From Amphritea sp. (GTDB lineage Bacteria; Pseudomonadota; Gammaproteobacteria; Pseudomonadales; Balneatricaceae), in the NCBI RefSeq assembly GCF_016744155.1, contig NZ_JADGEW010000017.1:28598-92597 (forward strand): DNA of 64,000 nucleotides, in the 5' to 3' direction. Position numbers and translations under genes: made by a program. Positions 1 to 8,275 of the stretch are shown one piece after another. How positions within the stretch are numbered: the stretch's first letter is position 1; every line of letters begins with the position of its first letter. The notes below the pieces were generated by a model that was not told the DNA's origin, ran no database searches, and worked only from the letters and a program-made list of their open reading frames with translations.

Positions 1-450
1 GCCAATGGTGAGAAAGTACTTAAATGGAGTAAAGGGGATATAGCTAAAGTTTCAGCATATATGGCCTGGACCTCTCGCGATCAGGTCATCGATATTAAGC
101 TTCCCGAAGATGATGCTGGCGCTATGGCGGCTTATTTGGATGGTAAAAAGTTCTTTTACGCCAAGCGTGGTCAGTTAAATCTCTCCTGTGCTAATTGTCA
201 TGTACAAGGTGCAAATATTCGTATTCGTGCTGACCTGCCAAGTCCGCAACTTGGGCATACAAGCCACTTCCCAGTATTTCGTTCTAAATGGGGTGAACTA
301 GGTACTCTGCATCGTCGCTATTCGGGTTGTCATAAAGATTCCCGCTCCCACCCACTTAAGCCGCAGACTGAAACTTTCCGTAATCTGGAGTATTTTCAGA
401 GTTATATGAATAATGGTCTGGCTATAAACGGCCCTGGTGCGCGTAAGTAA
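1..450 (+). CDS. soxA: SoxA, diheme c-type cytochrome subunit of SoxXA (3' part)
   Basis: The reading frame is open from base 1, so this is the C-terminal 149 residues of a longer protein that starts outside the window. SoxXA is the periplasmic cytochrome that oxidatively links thiosulfate to the carrier SoxYZ. A heme c motif CANCH is visible near residue 63 of the fragment. A later Cys in YSGCHKD is a candidate for the cysteine ligand of the active heme, by analogy with known SoxA. The tail, with the LEYFQSYMNNGL stretch, is typical of SoxA. An internal ATG at 61 is not the start, because the open frame and SoxA-like residues continue upstream. soxK follows 18 bp downstream with a good ribosome site, so the genes are probably co-transcribed. 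Confidence 0.93.
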   Translation, partial: ANGEKVLKWSKGDIAKVSAYMAWTSRDQVIDIKLPEDDAGAMAAYLDGKKFFYAKRGQLNLSCANCHVQGANIRIRADLPSPQLGHTSHFPVFRSKWGELGTLHRRYSGCHKDSRSHPLKPQTETFRNLEYFQSYMNNGLAINGPGARK

Positions 451-468
451 CTCAAAGGAGAACGAATC

Positions 469-891
469 ATGAAAAAGGCACTTATTTTAGCTGCTGCACT
501 GACGCTGGTTCCGACTTTCGTTGCTGCGGAAAGCTTTGAAAATGCATATTTACAGGCACGGGCTATGTATGGCCAGGGTGCTGTTTTTGAGTGGAATGGT
601 AAACAGTATGCAGCTGTTCACGAGGAGGAAGTAGAGGCTGATATTGCAGCAACGGCTGAGAATGCTCAGATGATGGTTGATAAGGCAAAGGCAAAAAATA
701 AAGAAGTAGCCGAGCTAGGGTTTGAGTGGAAACTTACCCGAGGGATTATCAAGGATGCAGAATCGGCTTTAACTGCTGGAGAATATCGCAAGGCTCTGGA
801 TCTGGCTGCGCAGGCTAAATACCATGCACGGATGGGTATCAAACAGTATCACTACGCTCAGTCAAGCTGGCAGCTTTCGGTCCCTCAATAA
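469..891 (+). CDS. soxK: SoxK, SoxXA-binding protein
   Basis: This small exported protein has 140 residues. A signal peptide covers about residues 1-20, with a likely cleavage after FVAA. The rest is mostly helical and Ala/Lys/Glu rich, and has no cofactor motif. Its position between soxA and soxB, its size and its character match the SoxXA-binding protein (SoxK/SAXB) described in some sulfur oxidisers, where it binds the SoxXA cytochrome and raises its activity. The start at 469 is preceded by AAAGGAG at good spacing. The assignment rests on context and general resemblance, since no catalytic motif can confirm it. Confidence 0.8.
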   Translation: MKKALILAAALTLVPTFVAAESFENAYLQARAMYGQGAVFEWNGKQYAAVHEEEVEADIAATAENAQMMVDKAKAKNKEVAELGFEWKLTRGIIKDAESALTAGEYRKALDLAAQAKYHARMGIKQYHYAQSSWQLSVPQ

Positions 892-907
892 AGCGGCCAT
901 TTCAAAA

Positions 908-928
908 CTGCGGCCAACTAGGCCGCAG
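908..928 (+). other. Perfect GC-rich hairpin between soxK and soxB
   Basis: CTGCGGCC pairs with GGCCGCAG around a 5-base loop (AACTA). No T-run follows, so it is not a classical terminator. A role in mRNA processing or in setting the soxB to soxAK ratio is an inference. Confidence 0.6.
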
Positions 929-959
929 AACTTAATCTGTATCTATTCAGGTATTAGCT

Positions 960-2726
960 ATGTCAATGTCACGCCGTGAATTTGCCCAGTTGATGGGGCT
1001 GGCTGGTGCAGCCGGAATGCTTCCGCTACAAGGTTTTGCTGCTAAGAAACAGTCTTCAGAGCTCTACGAAGTTCCGAGTTTTGGTAATGTAAGACTACTG
1101 CATATTACTGATTGTCACGCTCAGCTTATGCCGGTCTATTTTCGTGAGCCCAATGTGAATTTGGGTATCGGTGGAGCACGGGGAAATGCTCCTCATTTGG
1201 TTGGTGATAAACTGCTAAATCATTTTGGAATTCGGGCTAACTCACTGGAAGCTCATGCGTTTACTAGTCTTAACTACGATAGCGCAGCGCTGAAATACGG
1301 TAAGGTCGGCGGCTTTGCTCACATCAAGACTCTGATAAATCGTTTGCGGCAGAGTTATGGCAGTGAAAATACCCTGTTGTTGGATGGCGGGGATACCTGG
1401 CAGGGATCTGGAACTGCATATAAGACCCGGGGAATGGATATGGTTGAAGCCTCCAATGATTTGGGTGTTGATATTATGACGGGTCACTGGGAATTTACTT
1501 ATCATCAGGAAGAGGTGTTGAAAAACATCAAAGCTTTTAATGGTGAGTTTCTGGCTCAGAACGTATTTATTACGGAAGATGCTTTGTTTGAAGGAGCGGA
1601 TGATTATATCCATGATGAGGATTCGGGTCGTGTATTTAAGCCTTACACCATTCGTGAAATGGGTGGTGCACGTATAGCTGTTATTGGACAGTGCTTCCCG
1701 CGGACAAAAATTGCTAATCCGGCTCGCTTTATTCCTGATTGGACCTTTGATATCTATGATGATTCCTTGCAGGAACTGGTAGACGAAATTCGTGGATCGG
1801 AATCAGTGGATGCGGTTATTGTCATTTCTCACAATGGTATGGACGTAGATTTGGAAATGGCCCGTAGGGTCAGCGGAGTCGATGTGATTCTGGGTGGCCA
1901 TACCCATGACGGGATACCTGCGCCAACGATTGTTAAAAATAATGGCGGTAAGACGCTGGTTTGTAACGTCGGTTCCAACGGTAAGTTTGTCGGGGTGATG
2001 GATCTGGATATTCGTGCAGGCAAAGTACAGGATTTCCGTTATCGTTTGCTGCCAGTGTTCTCAGATCTGATTCCCGCTGATTCGCAAATGACTAAATTAA
2101 TCGAAGATATTCGAGCACCGCATATGCCTTGGTTAAGTGAGGAACTGGCGGTGGCTGATGAACTAATGTTCCGTCGAGGTAACTTTAACGGCACCTTTGA
2201 TCAGGTAATCTGTGATGCATTACGTAATGTGAATGATGCACATATCTCTCTATCACCTGGTTTCCGCTGGGGCACAACCGTACTCAAAGGTCAGATGGTA
2301 ACGATGGAGCATGTTCTGGATCAAACCTGCCTGACTTATCCGGAAACCTACGTCCGGGAGATGAAAGGAGAGGAGTTGAAGCTTATTCTGGAGGATGTAG
2401 CTGATAACCTATTCAATCCTGATCCGTATCTGCAGTCAGGTGGAGACATGGTACGGGTGGGCGGATTCGATTATGTCTGTGATCCGACTCAATCGATCGG
2501 TAAGCGAATTAGCGAGATGACCCTGGATAACGGTGAGAAGGTTGAGGCCTCGAAAAGTTATAAAGTATCTGGTTGGGCAACGGTGGGGTCTCGTTCAGAG
2601 GGTGCTGATATCTGGGATGTTGTGGCAACTCATCTGCGTGACCGAAAGGTTGCGAGTATTGATAAACTCAATACCCCTAAACTAAAAAATGTAGCGGGTA
2701 ATCCAGGCATCATGGATTACAGCTGA
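960..2726 (+). CDS. soxB: SoxB, thiosulfohydrolase
   Basis: SoxB hydrolyses the terminal sulfone from the SoxY-bound intermediate, releasing sulfate in the periplasm. The N-terminus SRREFAQLMGLAGAAG is a twin-arginine signal, as expected for a metalloenzyme folded in the cytoplasm. Metallophosphatase motifs appear in order: ITDCHAQLMP near residue 50, DGGDTWQGSG near 142, GHWEFTYH near 178 and GGHTHDG near 312. A 5'-nucleotidase-like C-terminal domain follows. The length of 588 residues is normal for SoxB. The ribosome site is weak, and a hairpin sits in the 68-bp gap after soxK. The gene is closed by a strong terminator, and no soxCD follows here. Confidence 0.95.
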   Translation: MSMSRREFAQLMGLAGAAGMLPLQGFAAKKQSSELYEVPSFGNVRLLHITDCHAQLMPVYFREPNVNLGIGGARGNAPHLVGDKLLNHFGIRANSLEAHAFTSLNYDSAALKYGKVGGFAHIKTLINRLRQSYGSENTLLLDGGDTWQGSGTAYKTRGMDMVEASNDLGVDIMTGHWEFTYHQEEVLKNIKAFNGEFLAQNVFITEDALFEGADDYIHDEDSGRVFKPYTIREMGGARIAVIGQCFPRTKIANPARFIPDWTFDIYDDSLQELVDEIRGSESVDAVIVISHNGMDVDLEMARRVSGVDVILGGHTHDGIPAPTIVKNNGGKTLVCNVGSNGKFVGVMDLDIRAGKVQDFRYRLLPVFSDLIPADSQMTKLIEDIRAPHMPWLSEELAVADELMFRRGNFNGTFDQVICDALRNVNDAHISLSPGFRWGTTVLKGQMVTMEHVLDQTCLTYPETYVREMKGEELKLILEDVADNLFNPDPYLQSGGDMVRVGGFDYVCDPTQSIGKRISEMTLDNGEKVEASKSYKVSGWATVGSRSEGADIWDVVATHLRDRKVASIDKLNTPKLKNVAGNPGIMDYS

Positions 2727-2752
2727 TGAGATAGATAGCTGAAGATTTAAAC

Positions 2753-2778
2753 GGGGAGCTATATGCTCCCCTTTTTTA
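2753..2778 (+). terminator. Rho-independent terminator of the sox operon
   Basis: GGGGAGC pairs with GCTCCCC (2753-2759 with 2765-2771) and is followed by six T. It lies 27 bp after the soxB stop. Confidence 0.9.
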
Positions 2779-2875
2779 TGGTTCTTATCAGGGCGGAGGT
2801 GAAAGCGGTTCTACTCTCTGAGGGCATCCGCTAGAATGGGCGCACAAGTTTGAGGGATAGGTTTAAGATAATTGT

Positions 2876-3547
2876 ATGAAGGGTATAACTGTGAACCGAA
2901 TCGCGATGCTTGCTCTGCTGAGTATCTTTACATTAGCTGGTTGTAATGCTGCAGGAGTTCAGCCTGATCAGAGTGCTACGATGCCCGAAACGCCAGTAGT
3001 GGCGCCTGTTGCTGCTTTTGATCAGGCTGCTCAGTTTGAACAGCTTAATGGGCGTATTACCCGGCTGCAAGAGCAGTTTCTAGAGCTTAAGGTCCAAAAT
3101 AGCGCGGTTGCTGAGCGGGTACAGTTGTTATTAACTCAGTTTCAAGTCTTGGCCCAGGCGGTGAAGCAATCCCCGACACAAGTCAATCAGGCCCCGGTTG
3201 CTGATACTTCAGAAATGATGCAGCGTCTTGACCAGCAATTGCTTGAGTTGCAGCAACTTGCGCCTGAGTTCGGTGGCGGAGATCCATTTAAACTGGCGAC
3301 CTGTTATTCAGCAAAAGGAGAGTGGAAACTAATTCGTTACAATCGCTTTTCTGGTGAGAGCTGGATATCTACTGCAAATAGCTGGGAGCCTCTGGCGGAA
3401 GAATTAACACCCACTATCTCTTCTTATGAGGTGCAACTATTGCCGGCAAAAGGTGACGTGAAAGGTTATGTGGCAGCCCGTGTTGATCAAAATAGTGGCG
3501 ATACCTGGTGGTTGAATCAAAAGACCTGGGTTAAATATCAGCAGTAA
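2876..3547 (+). CDS. Putative lipoprotein with coiled-coil middle
   Basis: This 223-residue protein has a lipoprotein signal: a hydrophobic segment followed by LAGCN, so Cys23 would be lipidated. Residues of about 50-140 are rich in Gln, Leu and Glu with heptad-like spacing (RITRLQEQFLELK and similar), which suggests a coiled coil. The last 80 residues contain Trp-rich segments such as SGESWI and SGDTWWL, which look like two related beta strands. I do not recognise a named family. A GTG at 2891 is an alternative start, but the ATG at 2876 gives a better signal peptide. epmC follows 15 bp later, so the two may be co-transcribed. Confidence 0.75.
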   Translation: MKGITVNRIAMLALLSIFTLAGCNAAGVQPDQSATMPETPVVAPVAAFDQAAQFEQLNGRITRLQEQFLELKVQNSAVAERVQLLLTQFQVLAQAVKQSPTQVNQAPVADTSEMMQRLDQQLLELQQLAPEFGGGDPFKLATCYSAKGEWKLIRYNRFSGESWISTANSWEPLAEELTPTISSYEVQLLPAKGDVKGYVAARVDQNSGDTWWLNQKTWVKYQQ

Positions 3548-3562
3548 TATCAAAGATAAATT

Positions 3563-4099
3563 ATGACAGAACGTACTACTGAAAGCCTGACGAGACTCTT
3601 TAATGATTTATTCAGTGAAACACTGAATACGGTTTTGGTCCGGGGGGATGATGAGCCTGTCTATCTTCCTGCTGATACAGAGTTTCCTCAGCACCGAGTT
3701 GTTTTTGCACATGGTTTTTTTGCCAGTGCACTACACGAAATAAGTCACTGGTGTGTTGCCGGTGAGCAGCGACGTCAGCTGATAGATTTCGGTTACTGGT
3801 ATAAGCCAGATGGACGAACCGCCGAAGAGCAGGCAGAATTTGAAAAGGTTGAGGTTAAGCCTCAGGCTCTGGAATGGATGCTGTCGGAAGCGGCAGGTCA
3901 TAAGTTTCATTTCAGTGCTGATAATCTAGGTAGTGATATCGGCGCCAGTGAGGAATTTAAGGAGAATGTATTCCGGCAAGTGCAAAACTACCTTGCAAAT
4001 GGTGTTCCTGAGCGTCCAGCGAGCCTTATCAAGGTGTTCCAGAGTTATTACGGAATAGAGCCTCTTACCTCTGATCGGTTCTCTTTAGTTGGTAAGTAA
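3563..4099 (+). CDS. epmC: EpmC (YfcM), elongation factor P hydroxylase
   Basis: The 178-residue protein is very similar along its whole length to what I recall of E. coli YfcM. Shared stretches include RGDDEPVYLPAD, VFAHGFFASALHEISHW, DFGYWYKPDGR and VEVKPQALEWM. EpmC hydroxylates the beta-lysylated lysine of elongation factor P, the last step of a modification that helps ribosomes pass polyproline stretches. The HEISHW segment at about residues 59-64 is probably part of the metal site. The partner genes epmA and epmB are not in this window. A bidirectional terminator follows. Confidence 0.93.
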   Translation: MTERTTESLTRLFNDLFSETLNTVLVRGDDEPVYLPADTEFPQHRVVFAHGFFASALHEISHWCVAGEQRRQLIDFGYWYKPDGRTAEEQAEFEKVEVKPQALEWMLSEAAGHKFHFSADNLGSDIGASEEFKENVFRQVQNYLANGVPERPASLIKVFQSYYGIEPLTSDRFSLVGK

Positions 4100-4121
4100 A
4101 AAAGATTATAGGCAAATAAAA

Positions 4122-4145
4122 AAAACCGGCGAATGCCGGTTTTAT
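4122..4145. terminator. Bidirectional terminator between epmC and the copper genes
   Basis: AAAACCGGC pairs with GCCGGTTTT around a GAAT loop, with A-rich sequence on one side and T on the other. It can end transcripts of epmC on the plus strand and of the PCuAC operon on the minus strand. Confidence 0.88.
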
Positions 4146-4162
4146 CATATTAGGGTAGCTAT

Positions 4163-4639
4163 TTACTGATCTTGCGCTTTTTTCTGCATGCCATTGTGCA
4201 TTTTCATCTGACCCATACCCGACATCACATCTTTGACATTAATATCCAATGATTTAGAGCTGCCGTCGCTGAAATTTAGTGTTAGATCGACAGTTTCGCC
4301 TTTTACCAGGTTCTGCTTCAGACCGATCAACATGATATGTAGGCCACCGGGTTTGAGCTCAACTTGTTGATTCCCTTTCAGGGTTATCTGTGGAACCTGA
4401 CGCATTTTCATTACACCGTTTTCATTGGTGTGGGCGTGCAGCTCAGCAACTTTAGAAACAGAGCTGGAAGCTGATACTAGTGAAACCTCTGTGTCACTGT
4501 TGTTTTTCAGGGACATAAAGGCAGCGCTATTTGGCTGTCCTGGTGGCACAGCGCGGGCGTAAGGTTGGTCAACTTTAACTTCGGCAAAAGCTGAAGCAGA
4601 CAGTGTAAGCGCGGCGATCAGTGTGATTACTTTGTTCAT
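4163..4639 (-). CDS. PCu(A)C-type periplasmic copper chaperone
   Basis: The protein has 158 residues and a signal peptide (residues 1-19, ending SASAFA). The cupredoxin-like DUF461/PCuAC domain carries the expected Cu(I) ligands in spaced form: H in ELHAH, M in GVMKMRQV, and H and M in GGLHIML. A Met/His-rich tail (GMGQMKMHNGMQ) may add copper affinity. These proteins deliver copper to the CuA site of cytochrome oxidase together with Sco proteins. A sco gene lies 53 bp upstream on the same strand, supporting one operon. AAGGACC precedes the start. Confidence 0.92.
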   Translation of the reverse strand: MNKVITLIAALTLSASAFAEVKVDQPYARAVPPGQPNSAAFMSLKNNSDTEVSLVSASSSVSKVAELHAHTNENGVMKMRQVPQITLKGNQQVELKPGGLHIMLIGLKQNLVKGETVDLTLNFSDGSSKSLDINVKDVMSGMGQMKMHNGMQKKAQDQ

Positions 4640-4692
4640 GACGGTCCTTATTTGTTCAAGTATCAGTTCTTTGAAAGTTAAAAATAATTTAT

Positions 4693-5295
4693 TTAAAGCA
4701 GGGCTTCAATCTCAGTAACTAATTGATCGGGCATGGTGCCATGCATCACCGTTTTACTGAGTTTTCCCTGTTTGTCGATCAGATAGATTCGGGATGAGTG
4801 ATCTACCGCATAGCCCATTGCGGAGTCCTTCATATCCACCATTCGATAAAACGAACCAAACTGTCTGACGACAGTGTCGATGCTATCTCGACTACCAGTG
4901 ATACCCAGAATTGAGGGGTGAAAGAAACTACTGTATTCCGCTAGTCTTTCGGGAGTGTCTCGTTCAGGGTCGACACTGATGAAGATAGGTTGAATCTGTT
5001 TTTGTTGCTCTGTATCCATGTTTTTTATTGCCTGGGACATTATGGCCAGAGAGGTAGGGCAGACATCGGGGCAGTTCGTATAGCCAATATAGATCATCAC
5101 CACTTTACCGTTGAAATCATGGAGGGATACATCGCCGTCAATGCCTTGCAAGGTGAAATCACCTCCCAGTGTCTGGAGCATCGACTGGTTTGACGTGTTA
5201 GGGCGTGGAGAGAGGAGGTAGGCTGTGACAATTCCTCCCAATAGTGCCAGCGTCAGAAGTAACAGATTACGGAGAGTTGTCAGGTTATTTGCCAT
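4693..5295 (-). CDS. SCO1/SenC family copper-delivery thioredoxin-like protein
   Basis: The 200-residue protein has an N-terminal membrane anchor (about residues 8-30) and a thioredoxin-like domain facing the periplasm. The copper/redox motif CPDVCP is present, with the distal His in VDHSSRIYL. Sco proteins reduce or metallate the CuA centre of cytochrome c oxidase. The start ATG overlaps the stop of the upstream gene (TAATG), so translation is probably coupled. No oxidase genes are next to this set in the window, so the oxidase served must be encoded elsewhere. Confidence 0.93.
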   Translation of the reverse strand: MANNLTTLRNLLLLTLALLGGIVTAYLLSPRPNTSNQSMLQTLGGDFTLQGIDGDVSLHDFNGKVVMIYIGYTNCPDVCPTSLAIMSQAIKNMDTEQQKQIQPIFISVDPERDTPERLAEYSSFFHPSILGITGSRDSIDTVVRQFGSFYRMVDMKDSAMGYAVDHSSRIYLIDKQGKLSKTVMHGTMPDQLVTEIEALL

Positions 5296-5771
5296 TATTT
5301 TGCTCTGAATTCAAACCATGTATTTAATTGTCCGGCTTCGGTTTTTGCTGAAACCGTTAATCGCCACTTCATTTCCCCGGTAGTGCAGACCGCTAACTCT
5401 CCCTGGCCTTCAAATACGCCAGGTTTACCTGCGACTGGGGAAAGTTCGGTCTGGTTAATACCCATATACATCTCGCTGCCTTGCAGGTTTATCATTACCT
5501 GGCTAGCGTTTGTTCCTTCTATGCTGACTCGATAACTCAAAGGTGTCAGTGAGCGGATCTCACGGGGCTGAATATCAAGGGTGAGGCTGGCCTCTCCCAT
5601 ATCGACTTTGCAACTCTGCTGCCTTAGATCGCAGTCACTGGTATACCCTGGGCTTTCTTCATTCGGGAGGCTGAACATGGATGCCCCCAGCCAGATCGCC
5701 AGAATAAAGCCTCCCAGAAGAAGTAGATAGAGATACTGGGAAGTGCTTTTTTTAGCTTCAGGTTGTGCCAT
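5295..5771 (-). CDS. Membrane-anchored FixH-like protein of the copper operon
   Basis: This is the first gene of the minus-strand copper operon. It has one transmembrane segment (YLYLLLLGGFILAIWLGASM) followed by a periplasmic beta-rich domain of about 120 residues with three Cys (CDLRQQSC and AVCTTG). The arrangement resembles FixH-like and other oxidase-accessory proteins, but I cannot name the family firmly. An in-frame ATG at 5792 is possible, but the ATG at 5771 is preceded by AAAGGAAA at proper spacing, so I chose it (158 residues). It overlaps the sco start. Confidence 0.7.
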   Translation of the reverse strand: MAQPEAKKSTSQYLYLLLLGGFILAIWLGASMFSLPNEESPGYTSDCDLRQQSCKVDMGEASLTLDIQPREIRSLTPLSYRVSIEGTNASQVMINLQGSEMYMGINQTELSPVAGKPGVFEGQGELAVCTTGEMKWRLTVSAKTEAGQLNTWFEFRAK

Positions 5772-6064
5772 GTATGCGTATTTCCTTTGCATTGAATTGT
5801 CACCGATCCTGGAAAGGATCTGAATGTGGCAAATTGTCGCATTAACAGTGGAACAGTGAAATGACTGATTATTCTATAAAACTGAAAAACATATAGATAT
5901 TTGTTTTAAATCTAAACGATTATAAATATTTAACCTATTCAAAAATAACGTCTTTATTTGATTTTTAACGCTAATTAAAAAAATATAATGTATGAAAGGT
6001 GCGCGTATTTAAGAGAATGAACCTATACTCTTGATGATTAGGCATTAGCTCGTGGGGGGGTTAC
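5772..6064. other. AT-rich divergent intergenic region
   Basis: About 290 bp separate the copper operon (minus) from the zinc ribbon gene (plus). The segment 5860-6000 is very AT-rich and must hold both promoters. I see no long dyad or recognisable operator. Confidence 0.5.
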
Positions 6065-6268
6065 ATGCATCCACACTGTCGGGATTGTAAATTTCTGATT
6101 GAGTCCAAGCTCATCACTGAGCCACATCATAGTTTAAAGCCACTGTTAAATAAGCCAGCTGCTCAAGTCTATCAATGTCGTAACTGTGAGAGTTGCTTTA
6201 TCTTTACCAATAAAGATATTTCTCTGGTTATGTTGAATAAAGAGGCAGAGGGTAATAACCCTGCCTAG
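6065..6268 (+). CDS. Small zinc-ribbon-like protein, function unknown
   Basis: The 67-residue protein has two Cys pairs, CRDC near residue 5 and CRNCESC near residue 38, as expected for a small zinc ribbon. There is no signal peptide or membrane segment. The start is preceded by a run of G (GTGGGGGGG), an unusual but workable ribosome site. It stands alone between the copper genes and the dGTPase-like gene. I do not recognise a family, and the zinc binding is inferred from the Cys spacing. Confidence 0.55.
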   Translation: MHPHCRDCKFLIESKLITEPHHSLKPLLNKPAAQVYQCRNCESCFIFTNKDISLVMLNKEAEGNNPA

Positions 6269-6378
6269 TGCTGCTTGCGTTAGTATTCTTTTTAGGGGAT
6301 CTAACAGCAAGTATTTAAATGATTGATTTGCCTTAATTGATGCCTCACACTGACAAAAACAGAGTATTCCGGAACTCA

Positions 6379-7701
6379 ATGATGCAGTGGGATAAGCTTC
6401 TTACAACTAAGCGCTATGGCCATGAAAGTCTGACACCTGAAGAGGTAGGCCGCAGTCATTTTCATAAAGATCATGACCGAATTATTTTCTCTAGTGCATT
6501 TCGCCGCCTTGGGCGAAAAACCCAGGTTCATCCTCTTGCACTCAATGACCATATTCACACCCGTCTGACTCACAGTATCGAAGTGGGGAGCCTTGGCCGT
6601 AGCCTGGGTATTCGTGTGGGGGAATTGCTACAGGACCAGCTACCTGAGTGGATTAGTCCCCATGATCTAGGAACCATTGTTCAATCTGCTTGCCTGGCCC
6701 ATGACATCGGCAATCCGCCTTTTGGTCATGCGGGAGAGTATGCGATCCGTGACTGGTTCAAGCATAAAGCCCCTGCGCATTATCTTGAGGAACTCACGCC
6801 GGATGAATTGTTGGACTTGCAGACTTTTGAGGGTAATGCTCAAGGGTTTCGAGTGGTTACCCGAATTGAGAATCACCTGTTTGATGGAGGGTTACGGTTA
6901 ACTTATCCAACACTTGGGACACTTTTAAAGTATCCATGGACGGTTGAGCGGGCCGGGAAGAAGGGCAAGTTCAGTTGTTTTGGCACTGAGCGGGAAATAC
7001 TGAATGCACTGGGGCGCGAGCTTGGCCTGATTCCGCTGGGTGAAGACTACTGGTGTCGACATCCTCTGGCTTTCTTGGTCGAAGCAGCTGATGATATCTG
7101 TTATGCAATTCTGGATCTTGAAGATGCTATCGAATTAAACATTCTTGGCTTTAATGATATAAAACCGATTTTGTTGCAGATGTGTGGTGATCTTAACTAT
7201 GAAGATGAGATCTTTTCTACTCAGGCATCTGCTCGACGTAAAGTTTCAGCGCTACGTGGTATGGCGATGGAAAATATGGTGGAGTCTGTAGTCGCTGCCT
7301 TTATGGCTAATCTACCGTTGATCATGAGCGGGAAGTATAAGGGGGAATTGCTGGCGGATGGTGATCCAGGCGTTCAGACGGGTTTACAGAATGCAAAAAA
7401 CCTGGCCCGTGAAAGGGTGTTTCCAGATAACCGTAAAGCTGAACTTGAAGTGGGGGCTTACACCACTCTGGGATCTCTATTAGATGCTTTTTGCCAAGCT
7501 GCCTATGAACAGCATACGCAGGGGAGTGATCAGCTAAGCTATCGAAGTCAGAAGATAATTAGTTTGATGGGTATCCATAGCCCTGAACCTGATTGGCGTC
7601 TATATCCATCCTATATGCGGGTACTCGATTTTATAGGCGGAATGACGGACAATTACGCGGCTTATCTGGCGCGTCAGATAGGTGGTATGTCTGTTAATTA
7701 A
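6379..7701 (+). CDS. dgt: Deoxyguanosine triphosphohydrolase-like HD protein
   Basis: Members of this family (COG0232) hydrolyse dNTPs to deoxynucleoside and triphosphate. HD-domain metal ligands are visible: RRLGRKTQV then HTRLTHS near residue 60, AHDIGNPPFGH near 108, and a later Asp in VEAADDICYAILDLEDA. The length of about 440 residues fits the family. Start choice is uncertain: a TTG at 6337 and an ATG at 6340 lack a ribosome site, while the ATG pair at 6379/6382 follows CCGGAA and gives the usual family N-terminus MQWDKLL. yciH follows 29 bp downstream, so the genes probably share a transcript. Some relatives act in phage defence by depleting dNTPs, but nothing here shows that role. Confidence 0.88.
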   Translation: MMQWDKLLTTKRYGHESLTPEEVGRSHFHKDHDRIIFSSAFRRLGRKTQVHPLALNDHIHTRLTHSIEVGSLGRSLGIRVGELLQDQLPEWISPHDLGTIVQSACLAHDIGNPPFGHAGEYAIRDWFKHKAPAHYLEELTPDELLDLQTFEGNAQGFRVVTRIENHLFDGGLRLTYPTLGTLLKYPWTVERAGKKGKFSCFGTEREILNALGRELGLIPLGEDYWCRHPLAFLVEAADDICYAILDLEDAIELNILGFNDIKPILLQMCGDLNYEDEIFSTQASARRKVSALRGMAMENMVESVVAAFMANLPLIMSGKYKGELLADGDPGVQTGLQNAKNLARERVFPDNRKAELEVGAYTTLGSLLDAFCQAAYEQHTQGSDQLSYRSQKIISLMGIHSPEPDWRLYPSYMRVLDFIGGMTDNYAAYLARQIGGMSVN

Positions 7702-7730
7702 GTAAAGATTGAAATAAAAGGTATCTATCC

Positions 7731-8102
7731 GTGTCGATGCGTAATCAGTTAAGTAATCTGGTTTTTTCCACTGAGAAAGGAGCGCTTTGCTCAGGTTGTA
7801 AAGAAGCTGTAGACAGCTGCATTTGTGACCAGCTGTCCGATCAGACCCGATTAGAAGGGCTGGATGGAGTTGTTCGCATACGCCGTGAGACGTCCGGTCG
7901 AAAGGGTAAAGGAGTTTCAACCGTTACCGGTGTTCCTTTAGCTGAAAAAGAGCTTAAAGCCTTAGCGAAAAATCTAAAGCAGCAATGCGGTACCGGCGGT
8001 TCACTAAAGGATGGCGTAATCGAAATTCAGGGAGATCATCGGGATAAGCTTAAACAGTTATTAGAAAAACATGGTTATACCGTAAAGCTAGCGGGAGGCT
8101 GA
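7731..8102 (+). CDS. yciH: YciH, SUI1/eIF1-like translation factor
   Basis: The 123-residue protein has a short Cys-containing N-terminus (CSGCKEAVDSCIC, a possible small zinc knuckle) and then a SUI1 domain. The SUI1 part includes VRIRRETSGRKGKGVSTVTG, KQQCGTGGSLKDG and IEIQGDHRDKL, all characteristic of YciH. Bacterial YciH is an eIF1-like protein that can influence start-codon fidelity. GTG at 7731 is chosen because AAAGGT lies about 9 bases upstream; an ATG at 7737 is the alternative. A 21-bp piece of this gene (7960-7980) recurs exactly at 32033-32053 beyond the secretion island. Confidence 0.93.
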   Translation: MSMRNQLSNLVFSTEKGALCSGCKEAVDSCICDQLSDQTRLEGLDGVVRIRRETSGRKGKGVSTVTGVPLAEKELKALAKNLKQQCGTGGSLKDGVIEIQGDHRDKLKQLLEKHGYTVKLAGG

Positions 8103-8103
8103 G

Positions 8104-8229
8104 GTGGCAGAAAAAAAGTCTAAGTCTAAGAAGGTCTGTACATTTTGTTGGGTCATGCGTTTTATGTTACTTTTTTTTGCAATAGTCGCTGTTTTTGTAA
8201 TGAATGGGTTCTACCATTTTTTGAATTAG
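8104..8229 (+). CDS. Small single-pass membrane protein (41 aa)
   Basis: This short gene starts with GTG two bases after the yciH stop and is preceded by GCGGGAGG at ideal spacing, inside the yciH coding end. The product has a Lys/Ser-rich head (AEKKSKSKK), a short Cys-containing segment (VCTFCWVMRF) and a hydrophobic helix ending near NGFYHFLN. The strong ribosome site and tight coupling to yciH make it a real gene in my view. The function is unknown. A small membrane anchor or regulator is possible but unsupported. Confidence 0.65.
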   Translation: MAEKKSKSKKVCTFCWVMRFMLLFFAIVAVFVMNGFYHFLN

Positions 8230-8275
8230 AACCTCATCTGGCAGGATGCCAATTTCCTGAATAGGGAGCTCGAAA

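Noticed and set aside
6379..7701. dGTPase-like gene as part of a phage-defence island
   Set aside because: Its neighbours are housekeeping genes, and no other defence gene is in the window, so a nucleotide-metabolism role is the simpler reading.
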